DNA of 64,000 bases from Microbacterium sp. STN6 (GTDB taxonomy: Bacteria; Actinomycetota; Actinomycetes; Actinomycetales; Microbacteriaceae), in contig NZ_JAPMIT010000001.1 of assembly GCF_026410545.1 (NCBI RefSeq), positions 620,001 to 684,000 on the forward strand, given 5' to 3'. Under the pieces are notes generated by a model. It worked only from the letters and a program-made list of their open reading frames with translations, was not told where the DNA came from and did not search any database. Position numbers and translations under genes: made by a program. Below are positions 17,003 through 25,305 of the stretch, piece by piece. How positions within the stretch are numbered: the first letter of the stretch is position 1; the number at the start of each line of letters is the position of its first letter.

Positions 17003-19744
17003 GTGGCTGCAAAACCACGCGTACACGAGGTTGCGAGCGAATTCGGCGTCGACAGTAAGGTCGCGCTCGCCAAGCTCAAGGAGCTCGGCGAGTTCGTCAA
17101 GGGACCGTCGTCGAGCATCGAACCCCCCGTCGCCCGCAAACTGCGTGCGGCGCTGGAGGCCGACGGCGTGAAGCCGGCGGCAGCCCAGTCAGAGGCCGCA
17201 CAGGCCGCCCCGACGAAGGCCCCGGCGGCCAGAGCGAAGGCGGCTCCCACGAAGCCGTCCGCGCCGGCCCCAGCACCGGCACCCGCTGCCGACGTGCCCG
17301 AGAGCGCCGATGCCGAAGTGCAGGCTCCGATGCCGGCGGCGCCGCTGTCGGTCGCCGAGCGCCAGGCACGTGCGGAAGAGAAGGCGGCGGCTGAGAAGGC
17401 CGCGGCAGACAAGGCGGCCCAGACCGGTGAGAAGCCGGCAGCAGCGGGCGCGCCGAAGCCCGGCAGCACGCCTCCGCCGCGCCCCGGCACTCGCCCCGGA
17501 AACAACCCGTTCTCGAGCTCGCAGGGCATGGGCAAGAGCACGCCGCGTCCGGGCAACAACCCGTTCTCGAGCTCGCAGGGCATGGGCCAGCGGCCCACGC
17601 CAGGCAACATCCCCCGCCCGGCCGCGCCGCGCCCCGGCGCGCCTCGTCCCGGTGCGCCGCGCCCGGCCGGCCAGCGTGCCGGCGGCGGCGGACGGCCCGG
17701 CGGCTTCCAGCGCCCCGGGGGTGCCGGAGCAGGCGCCGGTGGCGGCTTCCGCCCGGCCGGCGGCTTCAGCGGCCCCCGCCCCGGTGGCGGCGGCCGCGGT
17801 CGTGGTGGCGGAACGGCCGGCGCGTTCGGTCGCGGCGGCGGCAAGAGCCGCGCTCGTAAGTCGAAGCGCACGAAGCGGCAGGAATTCGAGATGCGGGAGG
17901 CTCCGTCGCTTGGCGGCGTGAGCGTACCCCGCGGTAACGGCAACACGATCGTACGGCTGCGTCGCGGTGCATCCATCAGCGACTTCGCCGACAAGATCGA
18001 CGCGAGCCCCGGCAATTTGGTGACCGTGCTCTTCCACCTCGGTGAGATGGCGACGGCGACCGAATCGCTCGACGAGGCCACCTTCCAGGTGCTCGGCGAG
18101 GAGCTTGGCTACAAGATCCAGATCGTGTCGCCCGAAGACGAGGACAAGGAGCTCCTCGAGGGCTTCGATATCGACCTCGAGGCAGAGCTCGACGAGGAGA
18201 GCGACGAGGACCTGCAGGCCAGGCCCCCCGTGGTCACGGTCATGGGCCACGTCGACCACGGTAAGACGCGACTGCTCGACGCCATCCGCCACGCCAACGT
18301 GGTGGCGGGCGAGGCCGGCGGCATCACGCAGCACATCGGTGCGTACCAGGTCGTCGCCGAGCACGAGAACATCGAGCGAGCGATCACCTTCATCGACACC
18401 CCTGGCCACGAGGCGTTCACCGCCATGCGTGCCCGCGGTGCGCAGGTGACCGACATCGCGATCCTCGTCGTCGCCGCCGATGACGGCATCATGCCGCAGA
18501 CCATCGAGGCGCTCAACCACGCCCAGGCGGCCGGCGTGCCGATCGTCGTCGCGGTCAACAAGATCGACAAGGAAGACGCGAACCCGGCCAAGGTGCGCCA
18601 GCAGCTCACCGAGTTCGGCCTCGTCGCCGAGGAGTACGGAGGCGACGTCATGTTCGTCGACGTCTCCGCGCGCAACAACATCGGCATCAAGGAACTCCTC
18701 GACGCGGTGCTTCTGACAGCGGATGCCGGGCTCGACCTTCGGGCGAACCCGGACAAGGATGCGCGTGGCGTGGCCATCGAGGCCAAGCTCGACAAGGGCC
18801 GTGGTGCCGTGGCGACCGTGCTCATCCAGTCCGGAACGCTGCACGTCGGCGACTCGATCGTGGCGGGCACGGCCTACGGCCGCGTGCGCGCCATGATGGA
18901 CGAGAACGGCGACGCGGTCGAGGCGGCCACGCCGTCGCGGCCCGTTCAGGTTCAGGGTCTGTCGAGCGTTCCCCGCGCCGGCGACACCTTCCTCGTCACC
19001 GAGGAGGACCGCACCGCCCGCCAGATCGCCGAGAAGCGTGAGGCTGCGGAGCGCAACGCCCAGCTGGCGAAGGCGCGCAAGCGCATCAGCCTCGAGGACT
19101 TCACCCGTGCTCTGGAAGAGGGCAAGGTCGAGTCGCTCAACCTCATCATCAAGGGTGACGTCTCCGGTGCCGTCGAGGCGCTCGAGGAGTCGCTGCTCAA
19201 GATCGATGTGGACGAGAGCGTGCAGCTGCGCATCATCCACCGAGGCGTCGGCGCGATCACCGAGAGCGATGTGAACCTGGCGACGATCGACAACGCGATC
19301 ATCGTGGGCTTCAACGTGCGACCGGACACCAAGGCGCGCGAGAGGGCCGCCCGCGAGGGCGTCGACATCCGCTTCTACTCGGTCATCTACAACGCCATCG
19401 ACGAGATCGAGAACTCGCTCACGGGCATGCTCAAGCCCGAGTACGAGGAGGTGCAGTCCGGCGTCGCCGAGATCCGCGAGATCTTCCGTTCCTCCAAGTT
19501 CGGAAACATCGCCGGCGTCGTGGTGCGCTCCGGCACCATCACGAGGAACGCCAAGGCGCGGGTCATCCGCGACGGCGTCGTGGTCGGCGACAACCTCGCC
19601 ATCGAGTCGCTGCGTCGCTTCAAGGACGACGTCACCGAGGTGCGCACGGACTTCGAGGCCGGCATCGGCCTCGGCAAGTTCAACGACATCCAGGTCGGCG
19701 ACGAGATCGAGACGATCGAAATGAAGGAGAAGCCGCGAGGCTGA
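17003..19744 (+). CDS. infB: Translation initiation factor IF-2
   Basis: 913 residues from a GTG with AGGAG 5-10 nt upstream; frames opening earlier lack a ribosome site. IF-2 is the GTPase that places fMet-tRNA on the 30S subunit. After a short N-terminal IF2_N domain ([22 protein letters not shown]) comes a long Ala/Pro/Gly/Arg-rich linker (about residues 50-300) with internal repeats. The G domain follows (GHVDHGKT G1, DTPGHEAF G3, NKID G4), then domains II-IV. The linker contains a 33-bp DNA repeat giving two [11 protein letters not shown] blocks and a strongly basic [16 protein letters not shown] patch at its end. It sits in the classical nusA-ylxR-infB-rbfA operon. Confidence 0.97.
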   Translation: MAAKPRVHEVASEFGVDSKVALAKLKELGEFVKGPSSSIEPPVARKLRAALEADGVKPAAAQSEAAQAAPTKAPAARAKAAPTKPSAPAPAPAPAADVPESADAEVQAPMPAAPLSVAERQARAEEKAAAEKAAADKAAQTGEKPAAAGAPKPGSTPPPRPGTRPGNNPFSSSQGMGKSTPRPGNNPFSSSQGMGQRPTPGNIPRPAAPRPGAPRPGAPRPAGQRAGGGGRPGGFQRPGGAGAGAGGGFRPAGGFSGPRPGGGGRGRGGGTAGAFGRGGGKSRARKSKRTKRQEFEMREAPSLGGVSVPRGNGNTIVRLRRGASISDFADKIDASPGNLVTVLFHLGEMATATESLDEATFQVLGEELGYKIQIVSPEDEDKELLEGFDIDLEAELDEESDEDLQARPPVVTVMGHVDHGKTRLLDAIRHANVVAGEAGGITQHIGAYQVVAEHENIERAITFIDTPGHEAFTAMRARGAQVTDIAILVVAADDGIMPQTIEALNHAQAAGVPIVVAVNKIDKEDANPAKVRQQLTEFGLVAEEYGGDVMFVDVSARNNIGIKELLDAVLLTADAGLDLRANPDKDARGVAIEAKLDKGRGAVATVLIQSGTLHVGDSIVAGTAYGRVRAMMDENGDAVEAATPSRPVQVQGLSSVPRAGDTFLVTEEDRTARQIAEKREAAERNAQLAKARKRISLEDFTRALEEGKVESLNLIIKGDVSGAVEALEESLLKIDVDESVQLRIIHRGVGAITESDVNLATIDNAIIVGFNVRPDTKARERAAREGVDIRFYSVIYNAIDEIENSLTGMLKPEYEEVQSGVAEIREIFRSSKFGNIAGVVVRSGTITRNAKARVIRDGVVVGDNLAIESLRRFKDDVTEVRTDFEAGIGLGKFNDIQVGDEIETIEMKEKPRG
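17501..17587. repeat. 33-bp perfect direct repeat in the infB linker
   Basis: 17501-17533 and 17555-17587 are identical, with a period of 54 nt (18 codons). Both encode [11 protein letters not shown]. Expansion of the IF-2 linker by slippage is the simplest reading. Confidence 0.85.
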
Positions 19745-19797
19745 GCCTGTGGGGCGGGGTCGGGTGCGGCGAGAGAGCTAGGGAGGGAGAGGGCGTT

Positions 19798-20283
19798 ATG
19801 GCTGATCCGGCACGGGCGAGAAAGCTCGCCGACAGGATCAAGGTGATCATCGCCAAGCGGCTCGAGCGCGGTCTGCGCGATCCGCGCCTCGGGTTCGTGA
19901 CCATCACGGACGTGCAGGTGACCGGCGACCTCCAGCATGCGAGCGTGTTCTACACGGTGTACGGCACCGACGAGGAGCGCGAGGGCTCGGCCGCGGCGCT
20001 CAAGGCGGCCACGGGTCTGCTGCGCAGTGAGGTCGGCAAGAACATCACGGCACGGCTGACGCCCACGCTCGAGTTCATCCTCGACGCGATCCCCGAGAAC
20101 GCCGCGCACATCGAGGGTCTGCTGAAGCAGGCCCGCGAGCGTGACACCGAGGTCGCGGGGCTGGCGGCATCCGCTCAGTATGCGGGCGACGAAGACCCGT
20201 ATGTGAAGCCGCGCGAGCTGCTCGATGCCGAGATCGACGAAGACGACCTCGATGAGCTGAAAGACGAGGACCTCGGCGACTGA
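19798..20283 (+). CDS. rbfA: Ribosome-binding factor A
   Basis: 161 residues. RbfA binds the 30S subunit and helps late 16S rRNA maturation. The KH-like core is intact: ARKLADRIKVIIAKRLERGLRDPRLGFVTITDVQVTGDLQHASVFYTVYG, then LRSEVGKNITARLTPTLEFILD. The C-terminal 40 residues are an acidic extension (LDAEIDEDDLDELKDEDLGD), as in related actinobacteria. A GAGGGAGAGGG purine run precedes the ATG. It ends the nusA-infB operon; the next gene is convergent. Confidence 0.96.
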   Translation: MADPARARKLADRIKVIIAKRLERGLRDPRLGFVTITDVQVTGDLQHASVFYTVYGTDEEREGSAAALKAATGLLRSEVGKNITARLTPTLEFILDAIPENAAHIEGLLKQARERDTEVAGLAASAQYAGDEDPYVKPRELLDAEIDEDDLDELKDEDLGD

Positions 20284-20333
20284 GCACGCTGCCCTCGCAC
20301 CCATGCCGGTCCCTGATCGGGCATAGCCGCGGC

Positions 20334-21227
20334 TCAGGGCAGGGAGTAGCCGCCCTCGGCCGCCACGGCCAGGCCGTCTGCCACGAGGCCCGCGAGGGCG
20401 CGCGAGCGCTGAGCGGCATCCGGCCACAGGGCCTCGATCTCGGCGGCGGTCACCGGAACGTGGGCGGCGCGCAACTCGCGCATGATGAGTCCGCGAACGT
20501 GGCGGTCGCTGCCCTCGTACGTCTTCTGCCTCGCGCGAACGGGCCCGTCATAGGCGGGGTAGCCGGCGCGTCGCCAGGCGCAGCGCTCGCGAATCGGGCA
20601 CGCGTCGCACCGCGGTGCTCTCGCCGTGCAGACGATGGCGCCGAGCTCCATGGCACCCGCATTGAATGACTGGGCGTCGGACTCGTCGGCCGGAAGCAGC
20701 GCCTCCATCGCCGCCAGGTCGCGCCGCGTCGAGGGAGGGCCGGGCTCACCCTGGCCGTCCACGGCCCGGGCGATGACCCGGCGCACGTTGGTATCGACCA
20801 CCGGATGCCGTCGGCCGAACGCGAACGCCGCCACGGCCCGCGCGGTGTATTCGCCGACACCGGGAAGGGCCTTCAGCGTGTCGACGTCGTGCGGCACGAC
20901 ACCGCCGTGCCGCTCGCTGATCGCCACGGCGCACGCATGCAGCCAGAGGGCACGACGAGGATAACCGAGGCGATCCCACGCGCGCACCGCCTCTCCCGGT
21001 GGAACGGACGCAAGATCGCCCGGCGTCGGCCAGCGCTCGAGCCACTGCTCGAGGCGCGGGATGACACGGCTCACAGGCGTCTGCTGCAGCATGAACTCGC
21101 TGACGAGGGTGCCCCACGCACTGAACCCCGGGCGGCGCCAGGGCAGGTCGCGCTTGTTCTCGGCGAACCAGTCGACGACCTCGCGAGCGAGCGGCGAGGT
21201 TGCGACCGTGCGATCGGGGTCGGACAC
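20334..21227 (-). CDS. mutY: A/G-specific adenine DNA glycosylase
   Basis: 297 residues, GTG start. MutY removes adenine mispaired with 8-oxoguanine. The helix-hairpin-helix and catalytic region LKALPGVGEYTARAVAAFAFG includes the conserved Asp in VVDTNVRR. The iron-sulphur cluster cysteines follow as CTARAPRCDACPIRERC (C-x6-C-x2-C-x5-C), exactly the family spacing. The C-terminal MutT-like domain that reads 8-oxoG is very short or absent, as in other short actinobacterial MutY proteins. A TACGCT box lies 6 nt upstream. Confidence 0.95.
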   Translation of the reverse strand: MSDPDRTVATSPLAREVVDWFAENKRDLPWRRPGFSAWGTLVSEFMLQQTPVSRVIPRLEQWLERWPTPGDLASVPPGEAVRAWDRLGYPRRALWLHACAVAISERHGGVVPHDVDTLKALPGVGEYTARAVAAFAFGRRHPVVDTNVRRVIARAVDGQGEPGPPSTRRDLAAMEALLPADESDAQSFNAGAMELGAIVCTARAPRCDACPIRERCAWRRAGYPAYDGPVRARQKTYEGSDRHVRGLIMRELRAAHVPVTAAEIEALWPDAAQRSRALAGLVADGLAVAAEGGYSLP

Positions 21228-21233
21228 TCGTCA

Positions 21234-21239
21234 AGCGTA
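21234..21239 (-). promoter_or_regulatory. -10 box, leaderless promoter of mutY
   Basis: TACGCT on the reverse strand, 6 nt before the GTG at 21227. Confidence 0.55.
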
Positions 21240-21273
21240 ACCGCGGCCCCGGCCGCGGCATCCGCTCGGCGAC

Positions 21274-21279
21274 TAGTCT
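21274..21279 (+). promoter_or_regulatory. -10 box, leaderless promoter of the uridine-kinase-like gene
   Basis: TAGTCT, 6 nt before the ATG at 21286. It lies back to back with the mutY promoter, 34 nt away. Confidence 0.55.
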
Positions 21280-21285
21280 GAGAGC

Positions 21286-21960
21286 ATGGAGCTCATCGCC
21301 TCGCCCCGCGTCGACTTCCTGCGCGCGCTCACCGCCGAGATCGCGCACAATTACAGCCGAGGCCGCGTGTTCGTCGCGGTCGACGGCATTCTCGGCTCCG
21401 GCACGAGCGAGTTCGCCGACGGGCTGGCAGCCACGTTCCGTGAGGCGGGTCACGACACGTTCCGTGCCTCGATCGACGACTTCCAGAACCCGCGCAGCCA
21501 GCGCGAGCGGCAGCGCGCGGATTCAGCCCGCGGCTTCTACGACGACACGTACGACTACGTCACGTTCCGCCGGGTTCTCGTCGACCCGTTCCGCATGGGC
21601 GGCAGCGCGGGCTTCCAGACTTCGGCGTTCGATGTGCGGCGGGATGCGCCCCGCGAATCGCGCTGGCTGAGCGCCGGCGGCGACGCCATCTGCATCGTGG
21701 ACGGCCCTCTGCTGAACCGCAGCGAGCTGCGTGGCATCTGGAACTACTCCATCTACCTTGAGACGCCGTGGCGCGTCGCGTACGCCAGGCTCGCCGAGCA
21801 CGGCGATGTCGATGCCGATCCCGAGGCGCCGTCGAACGCGCGCACCCGCCGGGGGCAGGATCTCTATCTCGCCGAGGCGTTCCCGAGGGGCGCGGCGGGC
21901 GCCATCGTCGACAACACGGACCCCGAGCATCCGACGCGCGTCTTCGCCGACAGCTGCTGA
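21286..21960 (+). CDS. Uridine-kinase-like P-loop protein with altered Walker A motif
   Basis: 224 residues. Overall it follows actinobacterial uridine kinases: VFVAVDG strand, DDF (the substrate-binding SIDDFQNPR), RGFYDDTYDY, AICIVDGPLLNRSEL and the C-terminal IVDNTDPEHP. The P-loop, however, reads GILGSGTSEF instead of the usual GxxGSGKT: the phosphate-binding lysine is replaced by threonine. Without it, ATP hydrolysis or phosphoryl transfer should be very weak, so this may be a pseudoenzyme or use a different phosphate donor. Fold assignment is good; kinase activity is doubtful. Confidence 0.72.
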   Translation: MELIASPRVDFLRALTAEIAHNYSRGRVFVAVDGILGSGTSEFADGLAATFREAGHDTFRASIDDFQNPRSQRERQRADSARGFYDDTYDYVTFRRVLVDPFRMGGSAGFQTSAFDVRRDAPRESRWLSAGGDAICIVDGPLLNRSELRGIWNYSIYLETPWRVAYARLAEHGDVDADPEAPSNARTRRGQDLYLAEAFPRGAAGAIVDNTDPEHPTRVFADSC

Positions 21961-22017
21961 CCTGCTGCTGAGCCGCTCGCGGAAAGCCGGAGGCAGGCCG
22001 CAGTATCAGGCGAGCGC

Positions 22018-23010
22018 CTACGGGACCCGGGCCGCGACCTCGTCGGGCGCGAGGAACGCGCTGGTGCGTTCGACCTCGTGCACGAGAGCCGTGAGCGCGG
22101 CGTTCACGGGGGCCTCTCGGCCCGCAGCACGTGCGGCGGCGACAACGGCGCCATTCAGGTAGTCGATCTCGGTCGGCTGCCCGCGGCGGATGCTCTGCAG
22201 CGTCGACCCGGGATTGGGCTTCGCGCCCATCCGCCTGCCCATCAGCCGCGGCAGCACGCGCGCGAGAGGTGCAGGAGCGAGCGTGAACGCCCGCAGCATC
22301 CCATCGCTCAGCCCCTGCAGGCTGCCGTAGCGCACGCCGGCCGCGTAGCCCGTGCGCACGGCCTCCTTCATGCTGCGCGTGATGATCGGCAGCAGCACCG
22401 GCGAGCTCAGCGTCTGCTGCGCGCTCAGGCCGGTGATGGCGGGCATGGCGTTGACCTGGTTGACGATGAGCTTCGTCCACTGGCAGCCCGTGAAGTTGCG
22501 CGTGGCCCTGGCCGGCATGACCGCCCCGAGCACGCGGGCGGCCTCCACGGCGGCGGCCGGGGGTTCGCCGTCGCCGGCGCCGATCCAGGTTCCGCCCGCG
22601 GTCGTCACCGAGACCGCCCCCGGCTCGAGAAAGCTGGCCGCGTACAGGGCGAGGGCGCCGACGCAGGGGGAGTCGGGAAGCGCGCGTGCGGCATCCGCGA
22701 GCCCGCTCAGGCCGTTCTGCACGACGACAACGGGGATGCCGCCCAGTCGCGAGCGCTGGGCTTCGAGGGCGGTGCCGGCATCCTGCGCCTTGGTGCATGC
22801 AAAGACGAGGTCGAGGCCGGCGGGAAGGGTCTCGGCGGCCTCGAGGCGGGCCGTGTGGTCGCCCCAGGCGCCCGAGAGCCGTAGGCCTGCGGTGCGGATT
22901 GCCTCGAGGTGCGCTCCGCGAGCCGTGACGGCGACCTCGTGCCCCGCCCGCTCGAGCAGGGCCGCGATGGTTCCGCCGATCGCGCCCGCGCCGATGACTC
23001 CGATCCGCAT
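22018..23010 (-). CDS. panE: 2-dehydropantoate 2-reductase (ketopantoate reductase family)
   Basis: 330 residues. The NADPH motif IGVIGAGAIGGTIAALLERAGHEV opens the protein. The catalytic lysine lies in NFTGCQWTKLIVNQVNAMPAITG and the C-terminal helical domain carries NPGSTLQSIRRGQPTEIDYLNG (the conserved S..QD.xxGxxTEI-type segment). The enzyme reduces ketopantoate to pantoate for coenzyme A synthesis. It lies 85 nt after the EmrB-type exporter on the same strand but has its own TAGGCT box 6 nt from the ATG. Related reductases act on other 2-oxo acids, so the pathway role is likely rather than proven. Confidence 0.87.
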   Translation of the reverse strand: MRIGVIGAGAIGGTIAALLERAGHEVAVTARGAHLEAIRTAGLRLSGAWGDHTARLEAAETLPAGLDLVFACTKAQDAGTALEAQRSRLGGIPVVVVQNGLSGLADAARALPDSPCVGALALYAASFLEPGAVSVTTAGGTWIGAGDGEPPAAAVEAARVLGAVMPARATRNFTGCQWTKLIVNQVNAMPAITGLSAQQTLSSPVLLPIITRSMKEAVRTGYAAGVRYGSLQGLSDGMLRAFTLAPAPLARVLPRLMGRRMGAKPNPGSTLQSIRRGQPTEIDYLNGAVVAAARAAGREAPVNAALTALVHEVERTSAFLAPDEVAARVP

Positions 23011-23016
23011 CTCACC

Positions 23017-23022
23017 AGCCTA
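23017..23022 (-). promoter_or_regulatory. -10 box, leaderless promoter of panE
   Basis: TAGGCT on the reverse strand, 6 nt before the ATG at 23010. Confidence 0.55.
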
Positions 23023-23095
23023 CGGGGCGCGGGAGGCCGGCCAGCCGCGCCCCGGCTCGGTGCCGGTGGCGCAGGGTGGCCGGCCTCAACGAGCG

Positions 23096-24562
23096 TCAGA
23101 CCGCGGCCGTGACGGCCTCGTCGACATCGAGGGAAGCCGCTGACTGCTCGTCGGCCAATGCCGCCGCGGCAGCCCGCTCCGCCCGGCGCGACGGCAGCGC
23201 CAGCGCGATCACGGCCGCGAGGGCCAGCGCGCCGGCGCCCACGAGCACGGCGGGGATCGCGGCATCCACGTACCCGGTCGGCGTGATGGTGCCGCCAGCA
23301 CCCGTGAACACGGCGGTCAGTGCCGCGATACCGAGCGCCACGCCGATCTCCCGCAGGGTCGAGTTGCTTCCCGACGCCTTGGCATGGTCGGCGTACGCCA
23401 TATTCGCGAGCACGGCCGTCGAACTCGGTGCGAACACGAGCCCCATGCCGATGCCGGCCATGAGGAACGGCACCACGATGACGCTGTACTCGACCGTCGC
23501 CGAGAGGGAGAGGGCGAGCCACACCATCGCGACCGTGAGCAGCACGAGCCCGACCACGATGGGCAGCCGGGTGCCGATGCGGCGCGAGAATAGCCCCGTC
23601 AGCGGCGCGACCACCATGGGCGCGAGGGTCCACGGCATGGTCATCACACCGGCCTCGAGCGGGCTGTGCCCTTGAACGACCTGCAGGAACTGGATGAGAA
23701 TGAACACGATCCCGAAGACGCCGAAGCTGAACGTGATGCCGACGAGGTTCGCCACCGTGAAGCTGCGGTCGCGGAACAGCCGCATGGGCAGCAGAGGGGC
23801 GGATGCGCGCAGCTCCCAGAGCACGAAAGCCACCAGCAGCGCGGTGCCTCCGACGAGTGCAGAGAGGATCTCGGCGCTGTCCCACCCGGCGTCGTTGCCG
23901 CGCACGATGCCGTAGACGAGGGCGAGCACGCCGAGGCCGGCGAGCAGGAGGCCGACGATGTCGGCACGTACTCGCGCACCGAACCCGTTGGGCAGCGCGA
24001 GGAGCACGAGCGGTACCGAGATGATGCCGACGGGAACGTTGAGCCAGAAAATGGCCTGCCAGTTGAATCCCTCGACGACGGCGCCGCCGATGAGCGGCCC
24101 GAGAGCGACCCCGAGCCCGGAGATTCCTCCCCAGATGCCGATCGCGGCAGCGCGCATCCGCTGGGGAACCGAGCCGACGAGCAGCGTGAGCGAGAGCGGC
24201 ATGAGGGCGGCGGCACCAACGCCCTGCAGGGCGCGGGCACCGATCAAGATCCAGGGCGCCGTGCTGAGTGCGCTGAGTATGCTTGCGCCCGTGAACAGGG
24301 CAATGCCGACGAGGAAGACGGTGCGCCGCCCGAAGCGGTCGCCGAGGGCGACGGCCATGAGCATGAAGGCCGAGAAGCTGATGGCGTAGGCGTTGACCAC
24401 CCACTGCAGCTCCTCGATGCCCGCGCCCAGGTCGCGGTTGATCACGGGCAGGGCGCTGGTGACCACCAGGTTGTCAAGCGTGGCCATGAACATGGGCACG
24501 GATGCCGCCAGGATCGCGACCCAGACGGGAACGCGGCGGGCGACAGGGGAGAGGAGTGACAC
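23096..24562 (-). CDS. DHA2 (EmrB/QacA) family drug exporter
   Basis: 488 residues and about 14 membrane helices. DHA2 hallmarks are visible: MFMATLDNLVVTSALPVI in helix 1 (motif D1), LGDRFGRRTVFLVG (motif A) and LIGGAVVEGFNWQAIFWLNVPVG (motif C region). Such proteins export toxic compounds with proton motive force. The GTG at 24562 is preferred: GGAG lies 7-10 nt upstream and the protein then starts just before helix 1. It is divergent from a TetR gene with two palindromic operators between them, so it is almost certainly the regulated target. The inducing compound is unknown. Confidence 0.9.
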   Translation of the reverse strand: MSLLSPVARRVPVWVAILAASVPMFMATLDNLVVTSALPVINRDLGAGIEELQWVVNAYAISFSAFMLMAVALGDRFGRRTVFLVGIALFTGASILSALSTAPWILIGARALQGVGAAALMPLSLTLLVGSVPQRMRAAAIGIWGGISGLGVALGPLIGGAVVEGFNWQAIFWLNVPVGIISVPLVLLALPNGFGARVRADIVGLLLAGLGVLALVYGIVRGNDAGWDSAEILSALVGGTALLVAFVLWELRASAPLLPMRLFRDRSFTVANLVGITFSFGVFGIVFILIQFLQVVQGHSPLEAGVMTMPWTLAPMVVAPLTGLFSRRIGTRLPIVVGLVLLTVAMVWLALSLSATVEYSVIVVPFLMAGIGMGLVFAPSSTAVLANMAYADHAKASGSNSTLREIGVALGIAALTAVFTGAGGTITPTGYVDAAIPAVLVGAGALALAAVIALALPSRRAERAAAAALADEQSAASLDVDEAVTAAV

Positions 24563-24613
24563 GGTTGCTCCAAGTCGATTGACGTGAACGGAGGAACGAT
24601 GCGAATGCATTGT

Positions 24614-24631
24614 TGTAATCAAATGATTACA
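24614..24631. promoter_or_regulatory. TetR-type operator O1, perfect palindrome
   Basis: TGTAATCA-AA-TGATTACA: 8-bp perfect arms and a 2-bp centre. It lies in the AT-rich 98-bp gap between the exporter (start 24562) and the TetR gene (start 24661), where binding would block exporter transcription. Confidence 0.8.
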
Positions 24632-24643
24632 AGCGATGACATT

Positions 24644-24661
24644 AGTAATCAGTTGATAACA
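24644..24661. promoter_or_regulatory. TetR-type operator O2, near-palindrome next to the TetR start
   Basis: The core GTAATCA-GT-TGATAAC has the same half-site as O1 with one mismatch. Its centre lies 30 bp from that of O1, about three helical turns, and its last base is the A of the TetR ATG. Binding here should cause autorepression. Confidence 0.75.
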
Positions 24662-25305
24662 TGTCAAGTATGAAAGAGACATCGGCCGAGCGCATTCCGG
24701 CCGCCGAGCGCCGCGAGCAGATTCTCGCCGCGGCGAGCCAGGTCTTCGGCGAGCGGGGCTACGTCGGGGCGACGACCGACCTCGTGGCGAAGCAGGCCGG
24801 GATCAGCCAGCCCTATGTCGTGCGCATGTTCGGCAGCAAGGAGAATCTGTTTCTCGAGGTGCTCAGTCGCGCGCTCGACACGCTCACCCGCGCGTTTCGT
24901 GCGGCGATCGCTGCGAGCCACGCGGCTGGAGAAGACACCGAGGCACGCGGCTCGCGCATCGGCCTGGCGTACGCCGACCTCATCAGCGACCGCGGAATTC
25001 TGCTTTCGCTCATGCAGGGCTTTCTGCTCGGTCACGACCCGGTGATCGGCGAGCGGGCACGCGAGGGTTTTCTCGAGATCTACGACATCATGCGCAACGA
25101 GGCGGGCCTCGAGGCAGACCACGTGGTGACGTTCCTGTCGCACGGCATGCTCTTCAATACGCTCGTCGCTCTGCGCATGCCGGAAGCGTACGGCGTCGAC
25201 GCGATGGCAACCGAGCTCGTCGACTGCACGTTCCGAACCAAGCTCGACACCGTGCTGCACATCTTCGAGAACGAGAACGCGAAGGGGTCGGCGGCGCGTG
25301 GTTGA
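24661..25305 (+). CDS. TetR/AcrR family transcriptional repressor
   Basis: 214 residues. The N-terminal HTH is typical: RREQILAAASQVFGERGYVGATTDLVAKQAGISQPYVVRMFGSKENLF. The C-terminal ligand domain is divergent, as usual. It should repress the divergent DHA2 exporter and itself through the two operators in the shared promoter. A second in-frame ATG at 24670 is possible and would leave O2 fully upstream. The 3' end overlaps the truB start by 8 nt, which is unexpected for a local efflux regulator and may place truB partly under its promoter. Confidence 0.92.
   Translation: MSSMKETSAERIPAAERREQILAAASQVFGERGYVGATTDLVAKQAGISQPYVVRMFGSKENLFLEVLSRALDTLTRAFRAAIAASHAAGEDTEARGSRIGLAYADLISDRGILLSLMQGFLLGHDPVIGERAREGFLEIYDIMRNEAGLEADHVVTFLSHGMLFNTLVALRMPEAYGVDAMATELVDCTFRTKLDTVLHIFENENAKGSAARG

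Noticed and set aside
17189-19240. A 683-codon reverse-strand open frame inside infB
   Set aside because: Arg/His/Val-rich translation with no motif, fully opposite the IF-2 GTPase gene; a composition shadow.
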